Notes: generated from the sequence alone by a model not told the origin. 64,000 nucleotides of DNA from Blepharisma japonicum (GCA_949751835.1 CATKHK010000013.1:1-64000); one strand, 5' to 3'; shown: positions 22,901 to 33,238, numbered from the stretch's first letter. Translations and numbers: made by a program.

Positions 22901-25813
22901 ATGGTTAATAATTCTCAAATGATGGATAATCTTTCCCTCAACGAAGCTCAAGTACAAGAGCTTGAAAAAGAACTTGAAGAAAACCCTTTCAACATCCGAG
23001 CCCTCAGCGAACTGGCTCAATATTTTGCAAGTCAAGGGGACTATGCATCAGCATGCCAGCACTACGAAAAAATTGTTAGGGTAGACGAAGAGAACGGTAA
23101 GGCGTGGACCGCCCTAGGCCATTGTTATCTTCTAAAAGGCGAGTACCAGAAATGTTTCACCGCTTACCAGAAAGCCTTGTATACTATGGAAGACAACCGC
23201 GATCCTCAGTTGTGGTATGGAATTGGCTTACTTTACAATAAATTCGAAAGTTACGAGTACGCCGAGCCCGCTTACCAAGCCGTTTTAAGGATCGACCCCA
23301 ACTTTGAGCAAAAGCACGAAGTCCTCTACAAATTGGGTCTGATCTATAAGAAGACAAAATCCTTTGACAATGCCATCACATATCTCAGAAATTCCATGGC
23401 CTGTGAAAATGTCCCCATTTCACGAAAAGTTGACGCCTTGTGCCACATAGGGAATTCCTATGAAAAGCAGGAGAAAATGGACGAGGCCATCAGCATTTAT
23501 AGGGAAGCGCTGACTTTGGATGAAAATAATTTCAAGACGATGGAGTACTTGGGCTGGGCGCTGATGATACATTCAGACCATGATCAGGCCTTGGAGGTTC
23601 TGAATCGAGCTCTTGAGTTCGTCAAGGAAAACTGTGCAGAGGCAGGAGATATACACTACTTGATTGGGAGGTGCTACTTGGACCTCAAAAATTACCCAGA
23701 AGGCCAGTCCGCTTTCCAAAAGGCCATTTATAAAAATCCAAATGCCTACATCTACTGGTGCAGTATTGGGATTTTATACGCCTTAGCGACACAGCCACAA
23801 GACGCCTTCGAGTGCTTTGTAAAAGCTTCCAACATTTCCCCTGAATGCGGAGATGTCTGGTTCAACATGGCAGTCCTCTATGAGCACTGCAAACAAAAGC
23901 AAGAGGCAAGCTTGGCCTATCAGCGAGCTTTTAGTCTAGACAGCACAAATAAAAAAGCTATTGACAGGAAAACCAAGCTTCAAGCTGGCGACGAAACTTC
24001 TCCAATCCCTGATTTTATACACCCAGCCTTTGAAGTCAGTGACGTTCCTTTCTCAATCAAAAAGAATGATAAAGCTTCCAAGCCTATCAAAACGCTCCCA
24101 GACATCAAAAACTTTAGAAGAGACGGAGAGGCTGAAGAAGAAAAATTCCAGGATGCTGAACAAGATGAAGGAAGTCCTGTGCAAGAAGAAGCAGAAGTCA
24201 AAAATGAAAAGGTTGATGAGGAAGAAGGAGAAGAGGAAGAAGAAAGCGAGGAAAGTGAGGAAGAGGAAGAAGAAGACGAAGATGAAGATGCATCGATTAA
24301 AAGTGATGATAATTCGGAGTCTGAAGAAGTGCCATCTGAAAATCTGAGAAGGTCAGAAGGCCCAAGAACGAGAAGGAGAGATGAGTTACAAAACAAGAAA
24401 CCAACTCCTACACCAGCACCTGTGCAGGCACCTCAGCCACAAAAGCCAAAACCACCACAGCCTCAACCTCAACCTTCTCCTCAAGTTTCAGCTCCTGTGC
24501 CAACTCCTCAAGCTCAGCTCTCTTCTTTAGCCCAGTTTCAACAAATGTCTCAAATGGCTTTTCAACAGAGACCTCAGCCCAGTGCAGCCCAGCAGCCTCA
24601 AAAAATGGCTTCACCAATGGCAAATCTTCCTCCTCAGCCTTCATTGTCAAGCAAAGGTCCTCAAATGCCGACACCATCAAAACCTCAAATGAACTCTCCT
24701 CCTGGCTTCCCACAAGGAATGAATCCATTTGGAGGGATGCCAAACTTCCCGATGCCGCCAAATATGCAAGGGATGCCAGGCATGCCTAACACAATGCAAG
24801 GTATGCCAAACATGTCTCAGATGCCTAATATGCCAGGAATGCCAGGTATGCCCAATTCCATGCAAAGCCTTCAAAATCAGTCTCAGTCCAATCTTTCCTC
24901 TGGAGGGATGCCTAATTTCCCACTCCCGCCTAACATGCAAAATGTCTCTAATATGCCGCCAAATATGCAAAACATGCCAAATATGCCTAACATGCCGAAC
25001 ATGCCGAACATGCCAAACATGCCAAACATGCCCAACATGCAAAACATGCAAAACATGCCGAATATGCCAAATATGCCTAACATGCCTAATATGCCCAACT
25101 TATCAAGCCAGCAGCCTCAAAACGTGCAAAATCCCAACATGCATCAATTCCAAGGAGGAATGCCCAACTTTGGAGTCCCTAATATGCAAAACAACTCCAG
25201 CCCTGGAAATATGCCAAATTTCCCTGGGCTTCAAGGTATGCTAGGAATGCCTGGAGGACCAAACATGATGATGCCTGGAATGATGGGAATGCAAGGACAG
25301 CCTGGTATGATGATGCCACAGCAACCAAACATGATGGGTATGCAAGGCCAACCTCAACCTCAGCAAGGCGGTCAGCCTAACCAACAAAAAGGAGGAGTCC
25401 CCGGCTTTAATCCTTATCAAATGGCAGCTCTAATGATGAATCCTCTATTGGCAGCTCAAATGATGTATGGGATGGGCTCAGTCCCAGGTATGAACCCTAT
25501 GATGCCACCAGGCATGGGAAATATGCCCCAAATGGGCAGCATACCTGGAGGATTTCCAGGGGGCATGCCAGGAGGTATGCCAGGAAACCCACCTCAAGGT
25601 ATGAATATGGCCAACTTAATGAATAGCATGAGAATGCTGGCACAAGCCCGACAACAAATGAACCCTCAAAATCCACAGAAAAAAGAGCATGATGAGGACA
25701 TAGCAGAAGCATTAGCCAACTTGAACGAAAAAGATGAAGACGAGGACGGAGCAAGGAAAAGAAAAGGAGATAGTGACAAAGATTCAGCAAAGAAAAAGAG
25801 GAAAAGGAAATAA
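22901..25813 (+). CDS. Cyc8/Ssn6-type TPR transcriptional corepressor (970 aa)
   Basis: Residues about 15-365 are ~10 TPR units in the Cyc8/Ssn6 pattern: WTALGHCYLLKGEYQKCFTA, LWYGIGLLYNKFESYEYAEP, IYWCSIGILYALATQPQDAF, VWFNMAVLYEHCKQKQEA. Ssn6 works with Tup1 as a general corepressor in the nucleus. Then comes a Lys/Glu acidic region (EEEEDEDEDASIKSDD), a Pro/Gln-rich stretch, a Met-Pro-Asn repeat tract, a Gly/Met-rich segment, and a basic C-terminus KKKRKRK resembling a nuclear localisation signal. Codon use is more GC-rich than its neighbours and every Trp is TGG, unlike most long genes here. Confidence 0.88.
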   Translation: MVNNSQMMDNLSLNEAQVQELEKELEENPFNIRALSELAQYFASQGDYASACQHYEKIVRVDEENGKAWTALGHCYLLKGEYQKCFTAYQKALYTMEDNRDPQLWYGIGLLYNKFESYEYAEPAYQAVLRIDPNFEQKHEVLYKLGLIYKKTKSFDNAITYLRNSMACENVPISRKVDALCHIGNSYEKQEKMDEAISIYREALTLDENNFKTMEYLGWALMIHSDHDQALEVLNRALEFVKENCAEAGDIHYLIGRCYLDLKNYPEGQSAFQKAIYKNPNAYIYWCSIGILYALATQPQDAFECFVKASNISPECGDVWFNMAVLYEHCKQKQEASLAYQRAFSLDSTNKKAIDRKTKLQAGDETSPIPDFIHPAFEVSDVPFSIKKNDKASKPIKTLPDIKNFRRDGEAEEEKFQDAEQDEGSPVQEEAEVKNEKVDEEEGEEEEESEESEEEEEEDEDEDASIKSDDNSESEEVPSENLRRSEGPRTRRRDELQNKKPTPTPAPVQAPQPQKPKPPQPQPQPSPQVSAPVPTPQAQLSSLAQFQQMSQMAFQQRPQPSAAQQPQKMASPMANLPPQPSLSSKGPQMPTPSKPQMNSPPGFPQGMNPFGGMPNFPMPPNMQGMPGMPNTMQGMPNMSQMPNMPGMPGMPNSMQSLQNQSQSNLSSGGMPNFPLPPNMQNVSNMPPNMQNMPNMPNMPNMPNMPNMPNMPNMQNMQNMPNMPNMPNMPNMPNLSSQQPQNVQNPNMHQFQGGMPNFGVPNMQNNSSPGNMPNFPGLQGMLGMPGGPNMMMPGMMGMQGQPGMMMPQQPNMMGMQGQPQPQQGGQPNQQKGGVPGFNPYQMAALMMNPLLAAQMMYGMGSVPGMNPMMPPGMGNMPQMGSIPGGFPGGMPGGMPGNPPQGMNMANLMNSMRMLAQARQQMNPQNPQKKEHDEDIAEALANLNEKDEDEDGARKRKGDSDKDSAKKKRKRK
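24720..25110 (+). repeat. Met-Pro-Asn codon repeat tract inside Cyc8-like gene
   Basis: Degenerate 9-nt units ATG-CCN-AAY, densest at 24960-25100 (about a dozen MPN/MQN units). Synonymous positions vary (ATGCCGAAC, ATGCCAAAT, ATGCCTAAC), so the repeat is held at protein level as well as by slippage. Confidence 0.8.
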
Positions 25814-26023
25814 ATCTATGTAATTAGTGTCACGCGTTATAATTATAATAGGCTTCATTAAAACGCTTTAGCAATCATCTTCATTTGTTTTAAAAAGCAA
25901 TTTTCTATAGCTTTTATACAAGAAATAACTATCTTTTCCAGTATTAAAAGTTTAGACCGAGCCTTAGGTATTTTTTATAATACATGTAACTTTCATATCG
26001 CAATAATCAGATTTAATTCAAAA

Positions 26024-26854
26024 ATGATGGAAAGGTCAGGACAAAGATTTGGTTCTAGCAAACCTGTGTCAGAACAAGAACTCAAGCAAGCAAGACATTG
26101 CTTAAGACTCCTCAAAGAGAAAATGGCTCGAAATCCTCCTGCATATTTCCGTGATAATGGAGAAGAGCCTGAGCAAGTCCAGCCAGCTGCTTCCAACTAC
26201 CGCAAAGCTTTTAAGCCAGTTACAAATAACCAAGAAGCACCTATATCTCGTCCTCCAATCTACCAAGAAACCCCACCACCTCGACAACCAATGAAAAAGC
26301 CTCAAAATGTTGCCAAAGAAAGCTCAAAAGGCTTCGCTCAGTACGATTTCGAATCAGTCGAAGGTGCTGAGCAGCCAGAACAAGAAAACAGAGTTGCTTG
26401 CCCTGATTGCGGCAGAAAGTTCGCTCCAGAAGCCTTTGAAAAGCACTCAAGAATTTGTAAAAAAGTTTTCATGAGCAAAAGAAAAGAATTTAATTCGTCG
26501 GAGCAAAGAGCGACAGATGAAGCTATTGAAGTTCCTAAAAAATCGGCACCGCCACCTAGAAAACCAGCGGCAAGCGGAAAAAATAATAAATGGAAAATGC
26601 AGAGCGAGCAGCTAAGAGCGAATATGAAAGCTGCTAGACTTGCAGGATCTGGAAATGATAGTGCGGCATATGAAGAAGCGGCAAGAGCTGCTGCAGAGCT
26701 GAATCAAGAGCAATATACTAAGTGTCCACATTGCGGAAGATCGTTTAACGAAGATGCAGCGAATAGGCATATTCCGATTTGTGCGAAAAAAGCTATGACT
26801 GAACAGTTTAAAAAAGGTGGAAAACAACCACCGCCAAGGGCTGGCAAAAGATAA
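26024..26854 (+). CDS. ZC2HC1 (FAM164)-type C2HC zinc-finger protein (276 aa)
   Basis: Two C2HC fingers: CPDCGRKFAPEAFEKHSRIC (about residues 125-144) and CPHCGRSFNEDAANRHIPIC (about 235-254), separated by the family linker KWKMQSEQLRANMKAARLAG. This pair and linker are typical of ZC2HC1A/B/C. Residues 1-115 are basic and Pro-rich. The family is widespread in ciliated eukaryotes; molecular role unclear. TAA at 26852-26854; the next gene starts 55 nt on. Confidence 0.88.
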   Translation: MMERSGQRFGSSKPVSEQELKQARHCLRLLKEKMARNPPAYFRDNGEEPEQVQPAASNYRKAFKPVTNNQEAPISRPPIYQETPPPRQPMKKPQNVAKESSKGFAQYDFESVEGAEQPEQENRVACPDCGRKFAPEAFEKHSRICKKVFMSKRKEFNSSEQRATDEAIEVPKKSAPPPRKPAASGKNNKWKMQSEQLRANMKAARLAGSGNDSAAYEEAARAAAELNQEQYTKCPHCGRSFNEDAANRHIPICAKKAMTEQFKKGGKQPPPRAGKR

Positions 26855-26909
26855 GATAATTTTAGAAAAATTGATATATGAATAATTAAGGTTTTTTAGA
26901 GTTCATATT

Positions 26910-28076
26910 ATGAATTCACATTTAAATGGAATTGTTTTAAGTGACCCACAAATTGATAGAGAAAATTTTTTACAAGGGATTTCTGCAAGAAAAATTCATG
27001 AGTTGACATATGAAATAAAGACAAAAGACCCTATAACAAATTCACACATAATTTTCCACTTTGAAGAATCGGATGTAATTCCTGACTCGATATCTCAATA
27101 TCAATGCATTTTACTTCTATATTCTTTGAATGAGGAATCAACGTTTTCAAGCATTAAAGAAGTGTGGCTTCCAGAACTGCAAGATTCAATAAAAAATGAA
27201 AATACCTTTATTATTCTTGTTGGGCTTGAGCATGGACCTAAGTATCGTCAAATTAACTCAGATGAAGCAGAAAATTTAGCAGTAGAAGCTGGAGCAATTC
27301 ATGTGGAGATTTCTCTTCCAGCCAAGAAAAACATCGCGCTACTGCTAAAATTAATGAGAGTAAGAGCTACTCTGCTATTAAAAAAACAGCCCATTAAATG
27401 TGAATCTTCCAAAAAACCCAAAATTCCTCCAAAAAGAAATCTAGATCTAAATTCAATACAAAAACTAACCCTAGAAGACTGCATAACCCCTCAATTCAGC
27501 TCAAGAACTTCCAAGCAAAAAGAAGAAGCTCATAATTATTCCCTAATAGAAAACCAGAACCATTTGCATAGAAAATATCGGTATGAAGATGAACAAATTT
27601 TTCAGACTGAGCCTTCCCGAGAGTCTGATTCAGAAAGCTTTACAATTAATGAAAAAGTCGAAAAAGAAATTACTTTGGGTGAGGACTTTGAGAGTGAAAA
27701 CTGTTGGGCAATGAATGGAACCTTAGGAAGCCCATCTTATCAGCAGCAATATAAAGTGCCACCATTATCATTAAATCCAGTTATTCCGCCTATTAAGCAA
27801 GCTCAAACAACAGAAAGAGCATCAACTCCGAAGAAAATTCTAAAAAATGGGCCTGAGACAGAAAGGCCTTATAAGTGCCCATTGTTGATATTGGAGATTA
27901 AAATGAGAAATTCTGTAAAAACCATTGAGGTTTATCAAGGAGATACCTCATATGATTTAGCCAAAAAAGTGTGTGGCAATGAAGAAGAGGCTGAAGAGTT
28001 GAGCTATTGTATAGAGAAGGAGATCAATAGTTATTGTGAAGAGATAAAGAAAATACAAAGGATGGGAAAATTTTAA
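26910..28076 (+). CDS. Ras/Rab-like pseudo-GTPase fused to C-terminal domain (388 aa)
   Basis: Residues about 60-150 look like the second half of a Ras-superfamily fold: CILLLYSLNEESTFSSIKEV, then FIILVGLEHGPKYRQINSDE and AVEAGAIHVEISLPAKKNIA, parallel to Rab YDxTNxxSF, LVGNKxDL and ExSAK. There is no GxxxxGKS/T P-loop in the N-terminal 50 residues and the NKxD position is not kept, so GTP binding is doubtful. The centre is low-complexity; the C-terminus (LLILEIKMRNSVKTIEVYQG, then DTSYDLAKKV) resembles a small domain often found at protist protein C-termini. Role unknown. Confidence 0.6.
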   Translation: MNSHLNGIVLSDPQIDRENFLQGISARKIHELTYEIKTKDPITNSHIIFHFEESDVIPDSISQYQCILLLYSLNEESTFSSIKEVWLPELQDSIKNENTFIILVGLEHGPKYRQINSDEAENLAVEAGAIHVEISLPAKKNIALLLKLMRVRATLLLKKQPIKCESSKKPKIPPKRNLDLNSIQKLTLEDCITPQFSSRTSKQKEEAHNYSLIENQNHLHRKYRYEDEQIFQTEPSRESDSESFTINEKVEKEITLGEDFESENCWAMNGTLGSPSYQQQYKVPPLSLNPVIPPIKQAQTTERASTPKKILKNGPETERPYKCPLLILEIKMRNSVKTIEVYQGDTSYDLAKKVCGNEEEAEELSYCIEKEINSYCEEIKKIQRMGKF

Positions 28077-28160
28077 TTTTCCCATAATAAATCACCATTA
28101 TATTATTATGACCTAATTTCTTATAAAATATAATTTAATAGTCTTAAAATAATTAAAATA

Positions 28161-30623
28161 TTAGCTTTTATTCCCAACAGCTCCAGACCTCATAATTGTT
28201 TTATAAAACTCCACCAAGGACTGCTCTTCATCATTTTTATGCTGTTTCGCAATCATACTTTGGTTTTTAATTGTATTCGTTGCCTGCTCATAAGCTTCAT
28301 CCAAGCATTGGTTAAGCCAAATTCCGTCGTCTTGAGTTGGCCTAATCCCTAACGTCTCAAGCTCATTTTTAATGTCCAGGAAAAGTTCTCCTTTTCTGAA
28401 ATCAGGATACATGCGGATTACTTCAAGCTTTTGCTTTTCTTTTGGTAATAAATCGATGCTATTCACATCAGCTAAAGATAGGCAGCAAAAAATGCTAGCT
28501 CTTAAATCACGTTTCCTTGCAAATTCAAGCTGCTTTTTTCTGAGAATTGAGACTTCGCTCTGCTGGTCTGCAGCTTCTAAGGTTTCTTTTAGAGTTTCAA
28601 AGCCTTTGGTATTATTTGACTGGGAATAAGCAAGTGGTCTTCTTGGGTCTTTTAAGACACCGTCTACATCATAGGCAACACCAAGTCTTTTTTCTTCCTC
28701 TTCATAAATTCTTATTAATAACTGTGATGCGTTTGCCATGTTCTTTTTGGAGTTTCAACTGGAAAATGCAGCTTTGGCACGTGAAATTTTCAATAAATGG
28801 CATAGGCAGCTGATTGCGATTCTTCTGTGGACTTCTAAGCATTCATCTAAATAATCAAGTAAAGCAGTAATTCCTTCTATATCAATAAAATGAAGGGTCG
28901 ATCGTTTATTTTGCAAAATCGCATGCCACAAGCAATCCAAAACTGCCAATAAAAATTGGTCAGGCTCCCCAGTCACTATTGGTGGCATTGGCTTTAAATT
29001 TGCTTTAATCAGCTCAATCCAGCCTTTTCTCCTTATTTCTTTTTGGTTTTCTCTGCAGTTTTTGCAGGCATTTGATATGATTGACAATGCAAGTTCTCTT
29101 GCAAATAGAGGGTAATCAGCTTCGCTTTGCACGATATCTAGCAACGTGTCAAAAAGCCCTTCTTCTGCCAGCTCTGTTTTGAATTCTTGAAATTGTGATG
29201 CCACTTCTAGTGCTTTTAATGTGGCGAGCTTTCTTTCATTATCACTATAAGACGACAAAAAATGAACCAAACAGTAATTTCCATTTTGCTGCTGGAAATG
29301 TTCAGGGAAAATCGGCAGAATATGGAAAATTGTGTTTAATGCATGCATCTGGATTTCTTTAAGCTGAGGCTGCTGCCATCTAGAAATGGCTTGGTTTTTT
29401 TGGCTTGGGTCTAAATAAAGAAGCAGCGCTGGCAAAAAGTCACTATTGACAACTACTTCAATTGCTGATTCAAGCTTGGAAGAGATGATTCTTGACGTGC
29501 AGGTTCATAATAGCTTTTTAAGCTCTAAGTCTTCTGGCTCGACCCCCCACATTGCTTTAGTCGCAGAAATCGTACTTGTGGTCCCTGCAACTGCTAGATT
29601 TAGTTCATCATACGAACTGAATTTAATTAATTCTTCTAAGAAGCATTCAGGAGATTCTTCTCTACTTAGGAAGAAAGGATGAGTTTCTGGACATGCTACA
29701 ACAGCAGAAATTAAAATCATGAGCTCGTTTCTCAGTTTCCTATCAGTTAGTTTGTAGCCTTCCTTGATGACCCTTTGTAAGCACCACCTGAGTGATATAA
29801 TAAGCTCTTCTCTTGCAAGTGTTTCTATGCATTCGTCGCCTGACTGTTCAAGGATGTTCCAAATGCATTCAATGCAGAGATTTACCAATGGGTCTCTGAA
29901 GTTTGGATGGTTGCATATCACTACTACAAGATCTTTTAAGACCCCAAGTTCTCCAATTTTACTAGCTAATGGTGCGTACATAGAAAGTGCTAGCATTGCA
30001 CTTACTGTTTGTGCTGCAATTTCGTTCTCTGTAACATTATCTGCTAAAATATGGACAAGGCCTTCTGGAAGTTCTGTAGCTGCGATGGCTTTAAGATATT
30101 TCGTCCCATTCGTTTTTATCACTGCTAGCACATTTGTTTCCCAGTTATCTAAAGACTTTGACCTTTTGGATTTCGACAAAGAGCTCTCAGCTGAGTTTTT
30201 TTCTGCTGCTGTTGTTATGTCTTTTTTTGCGAAATCAGTGATAAAGCTGCACACGCACAATAAAAGCTCTTTTATTGGCTCTCTTTCTGGCTTTAGTATT
30301 GGATAAAGGACATTTAAAAATTCTGGGAGTTTTGGGACATAAAGAGTTTCATCGCTCATTTGTTCTTTTCGGAACTGAATTTTGCAGTGGTTGATAAGTC
30401 TACATAGAGGCTCCACTAATTCTTTGCTGCTTTCTTCTATTCCTTTATTTAAGAGCTTGATTATTTCTATGACTTTATCGAGATCCTTATAATAAAATCC
30501 TTCGGCATACTGAGATTTTGAAGAGCATATTCTTCGGACCATGGCTGCATGTCTGTCTTTTAGCTGAGAGGTGTAGCGTGAAGTCATAAGCTCAATTGCT
30601 TTCTCAAGGGAAACGTTACTCAT
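28161..30623 (-). CDS. CFAP69: CFAP69 homologue, armadillo-repeat ciliary protein (820 aa)
   Basis: Three open stretches in one frame are joined by TGA Trp codons (ELKKLLW-TCTSR near 29503; AAFSSW-NSKK near 28753). Helical ARM-type repeats throughout. Wording shared with animal CFAP69 includes DRKLRNELMILISAVVACPE, EDLELKKLL, LDCLWHAIL, LLIRIYEEEEKRLGVAYD and the KGELFLDIKNELETLGIRPT region near the end. CFAP69 is an axonemal central-apparatus protein needed for ciliary and sperm-tail structure. Start MSNVSLEKAIELMTSRYTSQ after TTAAAATG; TAA at 28161-28163. Length is somewhat below the ~940 residues of vertebrate forms. Confidence 0.85.
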
Positions 30624-30784
30624 TTTAATTTATTATATGAATTTTTGCATTTTTATTTTGTGGAAATTAACTAAATACTTTTATAAAAGCTCTTATTTAT
30701 TAGCACTTAAATTAGCCTTTATTAAGCAGCCCATATCTGTTATTATTTTTAAATAGTGCACTAACGACTCCTAAATAATCTAAA

Positions 30785-31897
30785 ATGGACCCTGTAGCAG
30801 ACCCATATATTGACTACATGATTGGAGTCATCAACAAAAGCAGCAAAAGCTCTGAAGAAATTGACAAAATAGACGGATTTTTACACAATCTTAAGCCATT
30901 CCAAAGGCTCATTGAGAATCTTCCAATCAATATCAGGCAGCAGGTAATCGGCTGTTTGCAAGTAAAAGAATGCAAAGAAGGCGAAAGACTGTTCACAAAA
31001 GGAGATCCCAGTGACTGCCTTTATATTGTCATGCGCGGTTCATTACAGATGTATAATCACTCCTCGAAAGAAAAAATTGATATGATACCTGAAAATGTTC
31101 TTGGGAAAGGAAAAATCCTTGGTGAAAGAGGAATCCTAAGAAATGGGCCCAGAAGCTTAACAGCAGTGGCTAAGGAACATTCTTATGTCCTTACTCTTGA
31201 TGCAAATTATTTTAAACTTTATTTGAGCAATGAAATGTACAATACACTTGAAACGAAGAAAAAAATAATTGACAAATTTATCCCTGGACTATCAAAATAC
31301 TCAGGCACACAAAAAGAAAGGCTTGCTTATACATTGGAAATCGAAGATTATGATAGAGGAACTATATTAGCCAAGCAAGGAAACTTAACCGAAAAAATGC
31401 TAGTTATTTTAGAAGGGGAATGTGTTATGACGTTTAAAGAAGGGAATATTAAAAGAATGGTAGCGAGACTAGAAAAAGGGTCAATTGTGGGTGAGGAAAC
31501 TGCATTATATAATAGACCTTCTAGCTTTACAGTAACTGTCACTTCAAACACTTTAATGGCAGGAAAAATAAAAAACACTGATTTGCAGACACTTTATCCT
31601 AATAAAGTTGTACAAATGATGAGAAATTATTACTCAGAGAGAAACTTAACTAGGAAAAAATTAGCTGATTTTACCCATCCTTGCCTTGGAACAACTGATC
31701 TAATATTAAGCCCAAAAAATTTTCCATTGGCAAGTCCAAAGGCAAAAGAACATATGACAATGATATTGAAAAGAGCCCCTAGTTTTGCCAAAGAAAATTT
31801 GAGTGAAAAACTCATAAATTTTTCTTATAAAGGAAGACTGGAAAAGCTGAGGGATACAGCAAATAAGCGAATAAGCAAGTTCTTAGCAAAAGAATAA
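30785..31897 (+). CDS. Tandem cyclic-nucleotide-binding-domain protein (370 aa)
   Basis: Two CNB folds: first with CKEGERLFTKGDPSDCLYIV and phosphate cassette LGERGILRNGPRSLTAVA (about residues 60-150); second with YDRGTILAKQGNLTEKMLVI and cassette VGEETALYNRPSSFTVTV (about 180-270). The first cassette keeps the Arg that holds the cyclic phosphate (GPRSLTA), the second has Ser in its place. No N-terminal docking/dimerisation domain or RRxS/A inhibitor site of a PKA regulatory subunit is evident, so it is a CNB protein rather than clear PKA-R. Start TCTAAAATGGAC; TAA stop. Confidence 0.75.
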   Translation: MDPVADPYIDYMIGVINKSSKSSEEIDKIDGFLHNLKPFQRLIENLPINIRQQVIGCLQVKECKEGERLFTKGDPSDCLYIVMRGSLQMYNHSSKEKIDMIPENVLGKGKILGERGILRNGPRSLTAVAKEHSYVLTLDANYFKLYLSNEMYNTLETKKKIIDKFIPGLSKYSGTQKERLAYTLEIEDYDRGTILAKQGNLTEKMLVILEGECVMTFKEGNIKRMVARLEKGSIVGEETALYNRPSSFTVTVTSNTLMAGKIKNTDLQTLYPNKVVQMMRNYYSERNLTRKKLADFTHPCLGTTDLILSPKNFPLASPKAKEHMTMILKRAPSFAKENLSEKLINFSYKGRLEKLRDTANKRISKFLAKE

Positions 31898-31967
31898 TTT
31901 TTTGAAATTTAATGAGTTTTGAATTTAATCTCATTTTATAAATAAAAACTTTATAGGTTTTCAAGCT

Positions 31968-32007
31968 GACTGTTTGGCCGAGTGGTCTAAGGCGCCAGCT
32001 TCAGGCG

Positions 32008-32042
<35 letters not shown>

Positions 32043-32047
32043 AGTCA
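31968..32047 (+). tRNA. tRNA-Leu (CAG)
   Basis: Acceptor GACTGTT / AGCAGTC with discriminator A, D arm with GAGTGGTCTAAGG, anticodon stem CCAGC / GCTGG enclosing the normal 7-base loop TTCAGGC (anticodon CAG, 32002-32004), type II variable arm GTCCGAAAGGGC and T arm GTGGG-TTCAAAT-CCCAC. No intron. A textbook eukaryotic tRNA-Leu, useful as an in-window control for the three odd tRNA-like genes. Confidence 0.96.
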
Positions 32048-32053
32048 TTTTTT
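32048..32053 (+). terminator. Pol III terminator (T6)
   Basis: Six T directly after the tRNA-Leu discriminator base, with another T5 shortly after. Confidence 0.7.
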
Positions 32054-32893
32054 ATTTTTCAAGAATTTTAAGATAGAAATTAATAATATATGGAAGATCA
32101 CAAATAGGAAAGATAGAGTATATAAGTAGGCATATGCAAAATAGAGGATAAAAGTAATTTAATTATCCATATACTTTGGTTTAATTAAAAATGGAATTTA
32201 AAATTATATCTATTAATATAATTCAAATAATCTGTTTTATATATGCAGAAATTATAATAGATTTAAGGCAATTTCATTGTTTAAATAAAACATTATATTT
32301 TGCTTAAATTTAATTGGCATCCATGTGAAATTAAAAATGATAAAGCATCAAGAGAAAATAACTCTAAAAGCTCAAAGCTAAACGATTTCAAAATGATTTA
32401 ATTCATACCTTAAAAAATGCTCCAATCATCACTTGATGGTATAGAAATCAGTCTCAAAAATGTGATCTAGCTACATAAAATTTATATCGAACACATAAGC
32501 ATCTTGCCTTGACTAATTGCATGCTGAGCTAATTCTTACTCGTATAATTTATTAGTAGTATTATTAATACTTAGACCAAGAACAGTCATTAAGAAAAATT
32601 CAGAAAATAATATAATGCTTTGAATTTCTTTATGAGTATATAAAATTCAAAGGAATTTAAGAGAAAATTGCTAAACATAATAATATTAGCTCGAAATTAT
32701 CGCTTTGCAAGAAGCCTACTTATTCATAATTTGATAATGAAAAGGATAGCATTAATCCCATAGATATAAGTCGAACCAAAAATTTAAAGATTGCGCAAAT
32801 CTTAAACAATACTTAGCTAATCTCTTCAGTTAATGATAAAATATGCTAATTTTTATTGCATAACTCTTAGGATTGATATTGAAATTGGGTTAC
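32054..32893. other. Long gene-free AT-rich region
   Basis: About 840 bases with frequent stops in all frames even with TGA as Trp. No tRNA boxes, tandem repeat or conserved-looking protein seen. Confidence 0.5.
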
Positions 32894-33238
32894 TTAATAG
32901 CCAAGAATATCATTGATGACCATGTTCCCATTTGTAGGTCTTGGAATATAACCATTAGTCTTGAAGTATTCTTTTGCCTCTTCTTGGTCTTTGATCATCT
33001 TTTGCCTTCTTTTAGCTAGTATCTTTATTGCTTCTTGATCATAAATATCGCTGCTTCTTTCTTGAAATGAAGTTGGATAGTCATGAGTTTTTCCGATCAA
33101 TGTATCGTATCCTCCAAGAGCAATCGTGTAATAGTGGGTAACTATTGAAAGTGCAGTGAGCCCAACTATTATCTTAGGTATATTTTGCCTTCTACTAGGA
33201 AACCATCTCCAAAACATCACTCTCCATGGAAGTACCAT
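32894..33238 (-). CDS. Hypothetical small single-pass membrane protein (114 aa)
   Basis: N-terminus MVLPWRVMFWRWFPSRRQNI is aromatic and basic, followed by one hydrophobic segment (IIVGLTALSIVTHYYTIALGG, about residues 23-43), then a charged helix (AIKILAKRRQKMIKDQEEAK) and a short C-terminus. This layout is common in accessory subunits of mitochondrial inner-membrane complexes, but no family is recognised. TAA at 32894-32896. Confidence 0.65.
   Translation of the reverse strand: MVLPWRVMFWRWFPSRRQNIPKIIVGLTALSIVTHYYTIALGGYDTLIGKTHDYPTSFQERSSDIYDQEAIKILAKRRQKMIKDQEEAKEYFKTNGYIPRPTNGNMVINDILGY

Noticed and set aside
23980-24396. Minus-strand Ser-rich frame opposite the acidic region of the Cyc8-like gene
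   Set aside because: Antisense of Glu-rich codons gives Ser/Leu runs automatically; no independent evidence.
24677-25244. Long alternative frames (His/Trp/Val-rich minus strand, Cys/Gln-rich plus strand) over the MPN tract
   Set aside because: They are shadows of the Met-Pro-Asn repeat in other frames; the TPR-MPN frame is continuous over 970 codons.
28161-30623. Three separate genes instead of one CFAP69
   Set aside because: All three stretches share one frame and are parted only by TGA; conserved CFAP69 segments run through the joints.
32054-32893. Possible ncRNA gene in the long gene-free region after tRNA-Leu
   Set aside because: No snRNA, 5S or tRNA-type boxes recognised and composition is plain AT-rich.
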